From Trifolium pratense (lineage: Eukaryota > Streptophyta > Magnoliopsida > Fabales > Fabaceae), in the NCBI RefSeq assembly GCF_020283565.1, contig NC_060060.1, positions 42,780,001 to 42,844,000 on the forward strand: a stretch of DNA of 64,000 nt, in the 5' to 3' direction. The notes beneath the pieces are model-generated. The model saw nothing but the letters and a program-made list of their open reading frames with translations. It did not search any database and was not told where the DNA came from. The position numbers and the translations under genes were made by a program. This document shows, piece after piece, positions 40,059-51,893 of the stretch (positions are counted from its first letter, which is position 1; every line of letters starts with the position of its first letter).

Positions 40059-40424
40059 TTTTCTAATGATTTTGATGAATTGGTATACCTCAAAATCAAA
40101 TTATGTCAAAATATCAACCAACAATAGGGTATATATAGAGAGAGTTTGATCAAATATTGATGATACCATGTACCAAATAATGTAATTTTTTAATGATAAT
40201 TGCGTAAAACAAATATTTTTTAATATAAAAAAAATTATATTTATGGGATAAAATTAAAAAATTAAAATGGAAAATATTTAAAAGCTTTGATAAATATAGT
40301 TGTTATTAATTAGAAAAAAAATTATTAAATTAAAATGGAAAATATTTGAAAGCTTTGATATAGAGTTATTAATTGGTCAAATGAATTGATTCAAAAAAAA
40401 ATTTGGTCAAATGAATTCAATTTT

Positions 40425-40537
40425 TTAGATTCATTGAATAATTAATATATTTAATCTATAATATAAACCAAATACATTAATTATTGAATCAACCTGAAAA
40501 ATCAAAAATTTCTTATAATTAAAAAGGACCGGAGGGA
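40425..40537. mobile_element. Degraded Stowaway-like MITE
   Basis: The right side ends AAGGACCGGAGGGAGTGTA, the same terminal motif as the MITE at 312. The left half is poorly kept, with TTTTTTAGATTCATTGAATA matching the interior of that MITE. Confidence 0.5.
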
Positions 40538-40679
40538 GTGTATTAAACATTTATTGATGTGATATTCTTTTATTCAATGACCATATTATTTATTTTATAT
40601 GTCTATCAATTGAGTTATGTTCACAAAGAATATATTAATTATTATCTATTGTGATATTTTTTTGTTGAGTGATCATTTT

Positions 40680-40812
40680 TTTTTGTCAAGTAGTCTAGTG
40701 GCTAGAAATTTCATCCTTAAAGTGGATCAGTGGGATGATCAGAGTTCGAACACCGGCGTCTGCATATATAATGCAATGTCTCTGTCATCTAAGATAAGCT
40801 ATCACAGGAAAT
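40680..40812 (+). mobile_element. SINE-like repeat
   Basis: AGTAGTCTAGTGGCTAGAAA (A-box-like) and CAGAGTTCGAACACCGGCGT (B-box-like), followed by GCATATATAATGCAATGTCT. Similar to tRNA-derived legume SINEs; ends uncertain. Between here and 41519 I see only further weak repeats and a CA microsatellite (about 41505-41522). Confidence 0.45.
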
Positions 40813-41522
40813 TGAGTGATCATATTTATTATTATTAACTATATTGATTTTCTTTGAAAAATATATATATAGGAATCTCAAATTATTTGAGGCATGGTGG
40901 TTTTGGTGGGATATGGACTTGCTTCTTTGCCTTCTTCTGTTGTTTTCTTCTCTTTCTCTCTTTTTAGACGTCTGGTGTTTTGCGGTTGTTGGTTTTCGGT
41001 CTATAGTCTAGTGACGTCTTAGGAGTTTTCTATCTATGAGTTTATTGTATTTTATTTTTCTTTTGAAAATAAAATAAAATAAAAAATCAACAAATTAACA
41101 ATTACAACAATCTCTCCGTGAGTATAATTCTATCGGTAAGAATAATATAATATATGTAAGATTCATGTTCAAACTCAGGATTCTCCACTTATTTATCATA
41201 ACTGTGAAATTTTAGCAACTAACTTTGACCAAATAAAATGTTAATGTATTGAACATATACTTGAATTCCAGGGTACATGGTTCGATTCCCACATAAGGTA
41301 AAAAATCTACTAGCTAGAGAGGGGAGTAGAGAAGATCGTGAGGGGCCCGTGCTGTTACACATGTCACGTCAACATATGTGACAAGACATGTTGACGTAGC
41401 ATGTGTATCACTTTCCACATGTGTGTTGACTTGTTCAAAATCATATGAAGTATTCATATACTAAAGTTTAGATAAATTTAAAATTATTTGATAAACTATT
41501 GAGACACACACACACACACACA

Positions 41523-41988
41523 TATTGATCGTGCTTGATCAGAATATGCGACCGCACCGGCATTGAGTTCTTGATGACCCCTGTTGAAGCGGAGGGGGGT
41601 TGTGTACCTGCAGGTACTCAGACGCTAGCTCAAGTCAGTTTAAGTGTGGAGTGTGGTTTTCAGTGCTAAAATGATACGTACCTTGTGAGTGATAAGGGAT
41701 CATGTATATATAGCCCCCAACGCTGGGCCAAAACCCTTGATGAAATTAATGACCATCAAGTGGCTGCCGGAAAAGGGCTGGAAAGCCTTGATAAGCAGTT
41801 AATGCTCATCATTCCGGTAGAATGAACGTTACGGGAGGCGTAGGAATATGACTGTTGGAATGTCGAGCAAGTGTCACGCGTCCTCGTATTAATGCCTTCT
41901 TGGTTATGTTTGCTTGCGAAGTTTGGATGTACGGTCTCGTAAGCCCGGTCCAGAACATATATATATTTCAAACACCGGCTTACCCGTA
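41523..41988. mobile_element. LTR fragment, gypsy-like
   Basis: A GC-richer stretch with GGGTTGTGTACCTGCAGGTA, CTCAGACGCTAGCTCAAGTC and ATGTATATATAGCCCCCAAC, which resembles a legume LTR with its own TATA. It is truncated where the LINE segment begins at about 41989. Confidence 0.45.
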
Positions 41989-42421
41989 TATTTTAGTCAT
42001 CTTGATCCGCCACCGAATTTAGGGGATGCGCGTTATGTTAGAATATTTCTATATTTTGTGGGCTGCAATCAATTGTGTGTTTTGGTTTTAATAAAAACGG
42101 ATTGATTTTATTGTGATCTATTTGATGATGCTTAAGCCCTATAATCGTGATCAAGAATAATGGGTTTCGATCACTAAATGAACAGTATGGCTAGGGTATA
42201 CTTACTGTCGACGAATAAGGAGGCGAGTGTAGCTGAGATGAGAAGAGGGACGGGGGAACTAGCGAATGAGATTTTTGGTGGCGTAGAGAACTGTTTGAAT
42301 GGGAGCTGGAGTCGCTTCAAGTTGTAGTGGACGAAATCGACACTGTGACATTTCAAATAGGGAATAGAGACTGCATGGTGTGGTTGGGGGATCTTTCGAA
42401 TGGCTATTCTGTTAAGTCAGC
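41989..42421 (+). pseudogene. LINE 3' region fragment A
   Basis: Frames give WRRELFEWELESLQVVVDEI, then VTFQIGNRDCMVWLGDLSNG and YSVKSA, the start of the zinc-binding domain after a LINE reverse transcriptase. The same 430 bp occurs again as segment B (43721 onward), where the homology is split by two transposons. Fragment A ends at TTAAGTCAGC. Confidence 0.7.
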
Positions 42422-43720
42422 TGTTGTTTCCGAGGTTCAAAAAATCATTAAAAAATAATTTTCAGTCACCGAAGAGATTACTGGATTGAGTCGCGGGTGA
42501 ATACGCTTTCTTTAAGACGTTTCGCGGCACTACCCAAAATTGTGCAAGGCAGACGATCAACCACGAAGTCTCCAGGATAAAACAGCCCAGTTCTCTACTG
42601 ATACCGATAAATACTGCACTGTAAATATCGGGCAAGAATTACACCCTCAATTATGGTACTAAAACCATTGCGCAATGATTTTAAGTCCATTCTACTATGG
42701 TACCGAGACCATTATTCTTATATGGTAACTAAGACCATTCAAATCATAGGGAATATGGCGCTATGACCATTCTTAAATTTGAAGGAACTATGATACTAGA
42801 TCATCCTTAGATAAATGATACTAATGTTAATATTAGTATCTCGCATCACATAATCATATACAACAATGTACTTTAAAATTTAAACAGAGAGCTTAATATA
42901 AATCTTTACAATTTGAAAAACCAAGTAAAGAAATCAAGTAATGTGTCTAGTTTATTCATTCTAATTTTAATTGACACAATTCTATAACAAATCTGATTCA
43001 GTGTATTTTTTCTTTAAATATGTTTTGTGTTAATCAAAACATCCCCACCACAACTATTTCTACTACTACAACAATTATAATATCAATAACATGTTTGTAA
43101 TAGCAAAAACCTCATACCTGAAACATAATTTGGTATTTACTAAACAAATTAATAACCAAAGGGACAAACCTTATTGTACTGCAGGAGCCATATGATTTTC
43201 TTAATTGATTTTTGCCACGTGCAGCCACTCATAATGAAACAGCCTTGGTGCAACATAAACCATGATTGTGGTTTTCTAATTCATATTTATCAGGACTTAT
43301 CTTGAAGCACCTAATAGCTTTATGCTATTGCCTATACGTGACCCTTTGGAACAAGCTTTATGCTATTGCCTTTGTACCCACTTACATGACCCTTTGGAAC
43401 ATTTAATTTTTTTCTGGCGGCAGCTATCCCTCTTCTTATCAGCTAGGGTTATTTTCTTATAAGTAAAAAACTTTAGTTAATGAACTGACAAAAAAATAGA
43501 TAGAGACCGGTTTTTATAATATCCTATTAACTCCTTTCCTAAATAATAGGAACAGTTTTGGGTAGTGGCTCCAGAGATCTATAAAATAGGAAAACCAAAT
43601 ACATGTGTTTTTTTCAACACATGCTCTAAAATAGAAAATAAAATATTTATTTTAATTATACACATTAGAGTGTTCTACTACCCGATGTGGGACTTGATAT
43701 TTTATTTTCAATTCACACAA
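42422..43720. mobile_element. LTR-like sequence between the LINE duplicates
   Basis: Begins TGTTGTTTCCGAGG, has ATGGTACTAAAACCATTG-type repeated motifs (about 42653-42790) and ends ACCCGATGTGGGACTTGATA then CAATTCACACA. This is LTR-like in style (TG..CA), but the flanks do not match as a target duplication, so the border is not proven. Confidence 0.4.
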
Positions 43721-43883
43721 TATTTTAGTCATCTTGATCCGCCACCGAATTTAGGGGATGCGCGTTATGTTAGAATATTTCTATATTTTGTGGGCTGCAA
43801 TCAATTGTGTGTTTTGGTTTTAATAAAAACGGATTGATTTTATTGTGATCTATTTGATGATGCTTAAGCCCTATAATCGTGAT

Positions 43884-44514
43884 TAGAGGTGGGAATAGGC
43901 TAGGCCGAGCTAGGCTTTGCCAAGCCTGAGCCTGGCCTGTCAAAAAATCGAAGGTCTGAGCCTGGCCTGTGGCCTATCATAGGCTTAAATTCTAGGCCTG
44001 AGCCTGGCCTTTTGAAAGTCTGATGTGGCATGTTAGCCTGTTTAAAAGTCTATTTCATATGAACATATTTAAATAAATAATTATATTTATTTTGAAATAT
44101 ACTTATGAACTAATAAAATAATGTTCCATTTGATATTTTAGAGAATTTGACTATATATGTCATCATATTTCAATTCTAGTTTATAATAATACATTTATAT
44201 ATATGTTAAAAACTAATGTAGATTAATAAACTTAAATTACTTAAAAAGTTAATAGATTTATAATTTAATCAAAGTATAAATTTTAATATACAAATAATAA
44301 TCGTAATAAAAATATTATTCATGTTAACTTAAATAGACCGGCCTAGTAGGCCTCAAAGGCTTTTTTAATGGCCTGCGGCCTGACCTTTTTAGCTAAATAG
44401 GCTTATAAAAAAGCATTGGTCTGCTCTATTTAAAGAAATAGGCTGGCCTGGCCTGAGCCTATGTAAGCTAGGCCTTAAGGCCATGTAGGCCGGCCTGGCC
44501 TGTTCCCACCTCTA
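43884..44514. mobile_element. hAT-like element with 8-bp target duplication
   Basis: 631 bp. Ends TAGAGGTGGGAATAGGC and GGCCTGTTCCCACCTCTA; flanking 8-bp duplication ATCGTGAT (43876-43883, 44515-44522). Fragment A shows the empty site TAATCGTGATCAAG. Subterminal GGCCTGGCCTGAGCC motifs repeat in both orientations. No transposase. Confidence 0.9.
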
Positions 44515-44717
44515 ATCGTGATCAAGAATAATGGGTTTCGATCACTAAATGAACAGTATGGCTAGGGTATACTTACTGTCGACGAATAAGGAGGCGAGTG
44601 TAGCTGAGATGAGAAGAGGGACGGGGGAACTAGCGAATGGGATTTTCGGTGGCGTAGAGAACTGTTTGAATGGGAGCTGGAGTCGCTTCAAGTTGTAGTG
44701 GACGAAATCGACACTGT

Positions 44718-46701
44718 TGTTGGAATAAACCGGCATAGAGAAAATAAAAGAACGCAATCAACAACACAAGAATATAACGTGGAAACTCCAAAACCGGAGA
44801 AAAAACCACGGCCGTTGTCAAAACCGACAACCAGAGAATAAACACTATGTGAAAATTATTACAACACATAGACTACCCTCAACCTTCCCTTGGCCCCCAA
44901 TACACCCACACTCTCCAAAGCAAATACCTAACTACATCTCTCAACCCTCTAATACAAGAGTACAAGAGAAAAACAAAAAAGTCAGATATAAGCTTAAAGT
45001 GCTACTGACTGGTGCAATTACAAACAAAGAACTTAGGTCCATTATATAGCTTTGATTTCCCCCTTGCTTTACAATTCTAAGCGATGTGGGACTTCTTCAA
45101 TATAATTTCTTTGACCTTTTTTTTCTTCTTCATTAGCAATATGGAACTTACATTGCAATCAACCCCAACAATCTCCACCTTGATTGTAATGGTCTTCAAT
45201 CTTCATTGTCTACACCGACAATCATTATCTTATGCTTCCATTGTGTATACCGACAATCATTGTCTTCACCGACAATCATAATTCTCATTGTCTATACCGA
45301 CAAATTAAATTATCATACTCCACCATAAAGAGTATACTCCACTTGGAACTAAACCATCCCAAGAATTTTCTTCACTTGAAACTAAACCATCCCAAGATTT
45401 TTCTTCACTTGGAACCAAGTCATCCCAAGAATTTCATCTCGAAACCTCGCTGAAAATTTATGGTGTAACTTCCATGTTGGCTTTCTCCGGAAGTTCATCA
45501 ACCATCGAGATAACCGCGTACCTTGCATCAATGTCAACCAATGCCTGCACGCTATCATCACACACCTTGCATCCATGTCAACTGATGCCAATGTGTCACT
45601 TGAACAACTTCAAACATCTATGAAACCACCTCAGGCCATTGTTAGGCTCCAACAATTCCAGTTTAGTTACATCACCTAGTAAACCTTGTTTCACTAGTCC
45701 AACTAAACTCATGTCACTAACAAGTACCCACCCGAAGATCCACAACTTAACCAAAACATGAGAATCACCACTAGTAACAGATGCATAACCAATAATAGTA
45801 TAACTATCTAACAAGTATCTACCTACTATCTATGCATCAAAGTTCAAGAAAATACCTCGCATTGTGTTAAAAGAAACTCACCCATACCTTGAACCTTACA
45901 AGCTTTCCGTCACCAAGATGAACAACTCCACCTTCAACTAGCTCTAGGGATTCAAAAGTATTTCTTCTTCAAACACATGTGATAGGAGCTTCCAAAGTCC
46001 ATGACTCAACACTCCACCAATTCCCAACTTCCACTAGCACCTCTGCATCATAATAAGTTGTTGTTTCAGACGTAACCCGAGTATTCTTATCACCGCCTCT
46101 CCAGACTGATGTTGAGTATTATTACCACCGCCTCTCCAGACTGATGTTGAGTATTATTACCACCGCCTCTCCAGGCTGACCTTGTGTAACCCTGATTGCA
46201 TCAACACATCCTTGACTTGATTTTCTATAAGCCAAACATCAATTTTCTCTAGCCTAAACTTCACAGCGAAACTCCCTCCTCCTGAATCAAACCAAGAGCT
46301 CTGATACCAGTTGTTGGAAAAAACTGGCATAGAGAAAATAAAAGAACGCAATCAACAACACAAGAATATAACGTGGAAACTCCATAACCGGAGAAAAAAT
46401 CACGGCCGTTGTCAAAACCGACACTCTCCAATACACCCACACTCTCCAAAGCAAATACCTAACTACATCTCTCAACCCTCTAATACAAGAGTACAAGAGA
46501 AAAACAAAAAAGTTAGATATAAGCTTAAAGTGCTACTGATTGGTGCAATTACATACAAAGAACTTAGGTCCATTATATAGCTTTGATTTCCCCCTTGCTT
46601 CACAATTCTAAGCGATGTGGGACTTCTTCAATATAATTTCTTTGACCTTTTTTTTCTTCTTCATTAGCAATATGGAACTTACATTGCAATCAACCCCAAC
46701 A
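44718..46701 (-). mobile_element. Complete small LTR retrotransposon (non-autonomous), 1,984 bp
   Basis: Flanked by the 5-bp duplication ACTGT (44713-44717, 46702-46706); the empty site is kept in fragment A (GACACTGTGACATTT). LTRs lie at 44718-45170 (453 bp) and 46312-46701 (390 bp), both TGTTGGA..CCCCAACA. On the minus strand a primer-binding site TGGTATCAGAGC (initiator-Met tRNA type) lies at 46309-46298, directly inside the LTR, and a polypurine tract AGGTGGAGAT lies at 45180-45171 before the other LTR. The 1.1 kb interior has no gag or pol domain that I recognise. The structure fits a non-autonomous copia-type element. Confidence 0.92.
45205..45445. repeat. Short tandem repeats inside the LTR element
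   Basis: Two families: ACCGACAATCATTGTCT-like (45205-45305, four to five times) and ACTAAACCATCCCAAGAATT-like (45340-45440, three times). A third, ACCACCGCCTCTCCAGACTG, repeats near 46095, 46132 and 46160. Confidence 0.75.
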
Positions 46702-47250
46702 ACTGTGACATTTCAAATAGGGAATAGAGACTGCATGGTGTGGTTGGGGGATCTTTCGAATGGCTATTCTGTTAAGTCAGCGTATAAAGTCTTAACGGGA
46801 GCCTGCAATCCGGGGAACCATCTAGTATATAAGAAGTTGTGGCACAAAGCCACAAACTGGCGTGGTTAAAAGTGCTGGTTTTTGGGTGGCAGGCGTTTCA
46901 GAATCGCATCCCATCAAAGGAAAATCTAAGTAAGAGAGGGATTGTGTACATACGGCGATTAACTGTGCAGTGGGGTGTGGTAGGGTAGAGACATCATCAC
47001 ATATCCTATTTGAATGTACTATTGCGTATGATGTTTGGTTGAACATTTGTAGATGGCTAGGGGTGAAATCAGTTATGCATAACGAGTGCACTACACACTT
47101 TAATGTGTTTACTGATGCATTGCAAAGAAAAAAGGGAACAAAAGCAGGACTGCGAACTATCTGGTTTGCATGTATTTGGAGCATTTGGAAAGGAATAATG
47201 CTTAATAGCACCAAGGTGGTGGTAACGAAACACGTGGACACGTGAAAATT

Positions 47251-48189
47251 TAGAAAATAACGTCGGTTATCTTCAATGCAAAAAACAATTGGATTGATTA
47301 TTATGAGTCTCATTTCCTTCTTTTTGCTTGAAATTCTGCCTAAAGTTTAACAAACTCAACTTAATACTCAATATTTTGTGAGGACCATGATTAGCCATAG
47401 AAACCTTTGTTTGTTAAAACTTAGAAGTGAACATAAAAAGGAAATTAGCCATGACAGGTAAAAACATGGTGGTGGCTGCAAACAAGATTTACACCGACAG
47501 GATATGATGTAATATTACTATTTTGAAAGGGGATTAATGAAATAGTTGGAAATATAATATTTAGAACATAAAAAAACAAACAAGCTATGGCTTTGTAAGG
47601 ATATTCAAGGCGCATTCGTATTTTTCGTCTTTCAAGCTTTCGTCCTATATAACAACTCTGTTTGGAAAGCTAGGAACGCTAATATTTTTTTAGGATAAAA
47701 AAAAAAACACTTCCGCTGCGGCGATCGCGGAAGAATCCAAAATACTATCATGGAATTGGCTAAGAGTAAAATAAAAAAACTTCAATTATGATAACAACTC
47801 CAGTTACATGTTTAGAATCAGTCAAGTAAAGGGTGGCACTATTTTAGTTATGCTTCAGAATTTTGTTCCATTGCAGGTCGTATCGAGAGTGGAAGCAGGG
47901 GTTTTATTTGAGTTTTTGAGTTTTCGATGCAGGTCCTTTTTGTGTTGCAGCACGGAGCGCAAGCTGCAGCTGGTGGAATTTTTTTTTCCTACCCCAACAT
48001 TTAAAATTGAAAGGACAAATATGCTCTCATATATAAGGTAAAATCATAAAAAATAAAAAAAAAAATAAAAAAACATTTTCTGTCCATTTCAGAAAAAGTG
48101 TGCCGGTGTGAGAAAAAAAAAAAAAAAAAGTAAGTGTCAAAATGCATACCAACACACTTTCATATGAGTGCTTCTATATGTAACGTGTC
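47251..48189. other. Intergenic, no gene recognised
   Basis: AT-rich sequence. GCGGCGATCGCGGAAG near 47718 and several A-runs (48045-48130) stand out. The small ORFs have no recognisable domain. Confidence 0.35.
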
Positions 48190-49110
48190 TGGTTTGTTTA
48201 TATTTACCGGACAACTTTAGCTAAATGTTCCGGTTTGTTGGTTTCCTTGTTTCTTCAACAACACCTCTGTTTCACAAAGTGCAACCATTTTAATTTTTAC
48301 CTCTCCCTCAACGCCACTTATTCTCTCTTCCCCCAATCTCATCCGCCTCAATCCTTCACTCATAACAACAACAAGACCGTCTTCTCCCACCACGCCACCA
48401 CCACCATCTTCCTCCAAGCACTGTCGTTCGGTGACCGTCCGGTGACGAAAGCATTGTGACGAAGCTCGCCACATAACTATCTCCCAACATTTCATGTTTG
48501 CGAAATACATTCCTTAGCCTTCGAATATGATTTCCATGATTCAAACATTAAAGCCAATCATCATGAAGAAAACAATAACTTTTCAAAACAAGCCCAACAA
48601 TGGTGGTTGGAAACTTGGAACTTCCTTGATGCTCTTTCAAATATTTCTCAAAACACATCAAACTGATAGAAGTCATGACCATCTTCACCTATGTTTTTTG
48701 ACAAATCAAACTACTAAAATATTTGACCCGAAAGAAGAACAAGAAGATGGTGGTGACGTGATAGTATCATAGATGAAAATTAAAATATGGACATGATACT
48801 AAAGAAGAAAAAACAGATGATGAAACGGAGGAGGAAGAAGTAGAAGTATAAGATGTTGTTTCATTTGAGAAGATGAAATGTAGTGACGTAGGAATGGAAA
48901 ACTATGACAATGCAAAAGGTGCAACTTGCAAAGAAAGTTAATAAACCGGAATACTTGGAATAAGTGTTTCGGTATCTGTTTCTGGAAATTGAACAAAGAA
49001 AAAAAATGATATTGTAAAAAATATATTTTACATACCGGAACACTTTTGAAAAGTGTTCCGGTAAAATTAACATACCGGAAAAAAAAGCTTACCGGAACAG
49101 TATTTGATGT
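48190..49110. repeat. Region bounded by repeated ACCGGAACACTT motifs
   Basis: Motifs like TACCGGAACA or TGTTCCGGT occur near 48207, 48228, 48954, 48970, 49033-49063 (a perfect palindrome), 49073 and 49091. Such inverted subterminal motifs are common in DNA transposons. Inside, one plus-strand frame (48490-48670) reads EIHSLAFEYDFHDSN and QAQQWWLETWNFLDALSNIS before a stop; this could be a captured gene fragment, which I do not recognise. Confidence 0.45.
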
Positions 49111-51068
49111 GGTGTATTACTTTTCAAATAAAGGGTAAAATGAGAATATTTTAAAATATGTTGGGGTAAAGGGATAAAAGTTGGGGTAGAAAAAAAAATT
49201 TCCTTTTCCCCACATAAAAAGGGAGCCCAAAACCCAATACTTTCAAACAGACTGTAATTTTTTTGATTAGATACCGAAGTGTTTGTTACAGTACTTCCAT
49301 ATAAGAACAATTTGTTCTTATTGTCTCCTTTATCTTTGGCCAATGCCATGCATAATATTAGGTGCGGCTTGTACACATGTGCGAGGTGTGCCGGCATCGG
49401 CCTCAAAATTTTGAGGTCCTATAATATTACTTATATATTAAAATATCAGATGTATATTAATAGATTAATTTTTAGGCGTTAAACTAATAGTTATATATTG
49501 TTAATGTTCATATAATATCATATGAGTATCAATAGATTAGTTATCTATACTCGTAAATATAGTTTTAGTCCATTTTAATCTTTGCATAAAATTTAACCTT
49601 AGATTAGGAGATTCCTTTTTGACGTTATATACAAAGATAATTATTTTGTATTTCTTATCCCATATTTGATTTAATGAAATTGGTTTAATATTGATAATCT
49701 ATATGTTTACAAGAATAAAAATGATTTTTTTTATATTATACGCAATTTAAATCGACAGTTTTTTTCAAAAAAATATAAATTTTTTATATTAAGGGTTCAT
49801 TTTTATATTTTGCACAAAGCCTCATAAAACCCGAAGACGCCGCCGATAATATTCTATGTTTTGTACGTACAAGCACAGGTTTTCCTTATCATATATCAAT
49901 CTTAGTTACTGATGTTATGTAGTTAAATTTTAATTAGATAAGATGAGGATCCTTTTGAGCAAATCAAATTTTTTGGCAAGATCTGTCACCACATGCAAGA
50001 CAACCAAAGAAAGATAGTTGAAGTATTTCAAAGGAATATTCGAAGCTGTCAACTAAAATGTTTTTCTTTGTATTGTAATATTATATGCATTTAAAATATT
50101 CAACGAGTTCAATCGTTGTCAATATTATTTGTATTATATATGTCATTTCTAAACTTTGAGTTTAGTTCATAAATGTGAGTTTATTCCTGTTTGTATTGGA
50201 TGCTTATTGATTAATGAAATGAATTAAGTTTGTTTCGATAAAAAAGATATTTGATGGTTGTAGCATGATTCATCTCTAATGGTACAAAATTACTTTAAAA
50301 AGATTATTCTTGTATTTATTATTTTCAATATAATAATTGTATTTTATTTTGACTAGTGTTGTTATATTTTAAAATTTTCTAGTAATTGTATGATTAAAAG
50401 GTTATAGAGAATTTGTGGCGGTACAATGAACAACCTTCGGCAGTTATTCTAGCTGTTATTTATTTTTTTGTTGAACTTTATTTTAGCTTTTCTAAAACCA
50501 CATTAGAATAAATAATCATGCAATTTTTAAAAACACTATTTTCAAATTAACGATTTTTAATAGAAGAGAGAGAAAGACATTGTTTATATGGTGTTTATAT
50601 TTTTTCAACCATATTAATAAAAATCTATTTTAACATGTATAGTTTTCAACTTAAATGTTTTTTCAATATAAGTTTGTGGCAAAACCATTTTTATTTAATC
50701 TATAACAAATAAGTCCCATAAGTATGATTTCTTTGAAATTGACATGAGATTGCTTTCGTCGACAACCAATAAAAAACTCAAGTAAGAAAACCTGTATTTC
50801 ACATTTTTTGTTTTTCGTTATATAATTATGCTAATATTTTAAAAATTGTTCCCTTAATCTGTTGTGTTTAAATCTCTTCAGATACCGCTATAAAATAATT
50901 ATTAGTATCACTTTATTTAACAAAAAAAAATTCCCTTCACAAATTTATATAAAAGTGCTAATATTCTAAAAATGATAGTATTAAGAAAAACAAAATAAAT
51001 AATATATTAAACAATAAAATAAGCAATCGAATTAAATTACAAAAATCATACATATTATACACTAATTA
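49111..51068. other. AT-rich intergenic, no gene
   Basis: No coding homology seen. GCGAGGTGTGCCGGCATCGG near 49380 and the following GGCCTCAAAATTTTGAGG (a short palindrome) resemble dispersed legume repeats. Confidence 0.35.
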
Positions 51069-51190
51069 CACTTGAGGTGCTAGTTCAGTTTGTAAGAACT
51101 TAGCCCTATAATCTAAAGGTGCCATGCTCGAATCTCGTCAGGACAGTTCTAAAATGGCTATTAGTTCTACCTTTTAGGTTTACAATAGAG
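51069..51190 (+). mobile_element. SINE-like remnant
   Basis: GAGGTGCTAGTTCAGTTTGT (A-box-like) and CATGCTCGAATCTCGTCAGG (B-box-like). This is weak similarity to tRNA-derived SINEs. The adjoining CATGCATACTACCCAAACCC resembles part of the SINE at 30732. Confidence 0.35.
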
Positions 51191-51383
51191 TTGTGTATCG
51201 AATCCAAGATCTCATGCATACTACCCAAACCCCTATTAATAAATACTTACCTTCCCATATTTTTTTTTTGAAAAAAAAACAATCAAACAAAATGCACACT
51301 ATAATTTTTGGTTTACAACCGAGAGCCAACTGCTTCACATATCCTTTCTTCTTTTGACCAATATATAACAAAATAGTCTATGA

Positions 51384-51893
51384 TTATGGAAGCTTATTTG
51401 TTGCTAAAAATGCAATAGTACTAATCAATGATATCTCTTTATTTAGAGCAGTAATTGTAGGATCATTAATATTTGCCTTAGCCAAAGCAGTGTTACATGT
51501 GTTAGGACCATCACCAGCAACTTTGGCATCATAATTTGATGTCATTGAATCATCAACCAACTCACCTAATGCACTTTTGAATGATCCAACAACTCCATCA
51601 TAATGAATTGTTGCACATTCTTGAATTGCTGGTGCAGGGTTTGTCTTTGCTAAATCCTTTAGGTAATTCTGAGCTTCAGTCGCCTTTTTTAGTCCGAACT
51701 TTAGGATGAGTTTGCATAGCTGAAGATCGTTTTTCGCGGAGGCAATTTCTGGATCGGCTTTCAAAACTTGAAGGCAACGAGCGCTGTCTTCCACGGTGGC
51801 TGCGCATAAACCTTCAAACAAAGAAGCTCCATATGCTTGTGAAATAAAGATCAAGGAAAGTGTGAAGAACAATGAAAGTTTTGATGGATTCAT
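51384..51893 (-). CDS. Secreted PMEI-domain protein (169 aa), distinct subgroup
   Basis: A single exon on the minus strand. Signal peptide MNPSKLSLFFTLSLIFISQA, then mature YGASLFEGLC. Family cysteines C30 and C40 (GLCAATVEDSARC), IQECATIHYD and PNTCNTAL, with the extra Cys in LQLCKLIL. The ending STIAFLATNKLP parallels FFALNHLT of the array genes. It is much more diverged from the array PMEIs than those at 33.8 and 39.5 kb and lacks the shared SLKLYEIVC block, so it represents an older branch. A CTATAAAG on the minus strand near 51980 is a possible TATA box, about 85 bp upstream. Predicted as a secreted inhibitor of pectin methylesterase or invertase. Confidence 0.92.
   Translation of the reverse strand: MNPSKLSLFFTLSLIFISQAYGASLFEGLCAATVEDSARCLQVLKADPEIASAKNDLQLCKLILKFGLKKATEAQNYLKDLAKTNPAPAIQECATIHYDGVVGSFKSALGELVDDSMTSNYDAKVAGDGPNTCNTALAKANINDPTITALNKEISLISTIAFLATNKLP

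Larger units (their letters stand above)
43721..47250 (+). pseudogene. LINE 3' region fragment B, with nested insertions
   Basis: Homologous to fragment A but longer. Once the hAT element (43884-44514) and LTR element (44718-46701) are removed, it reads on through YSVKSAYKVLTGACNPG, KKLWHKATN, a frameshift, VLVFGWQAFQNRIPSKENL, SKRGIVYIRR, ETSSHILFECTIAYDVWLNI, CRWLGVKSV, KAGLRTIWFACIWSIWKG. This is the zinc-binding region and start of the connection to RNase H of a plant LINE. Several frameshifts and stops make it a pseudogene. Confidence 0.78.

Noticed and set aside
45084..46580. Several 60-90-aa ORFs inside the small LTR element
   Set aside because: The same ORF occurs in both LTRs; the rest have no gag or pol similarity.
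46822..47313. 163-aa minus-strand ORF
   Set aside because: Opposite strand of the LINE zinc-binding relic, whose plus-strand frames carry the recognisable motifs.
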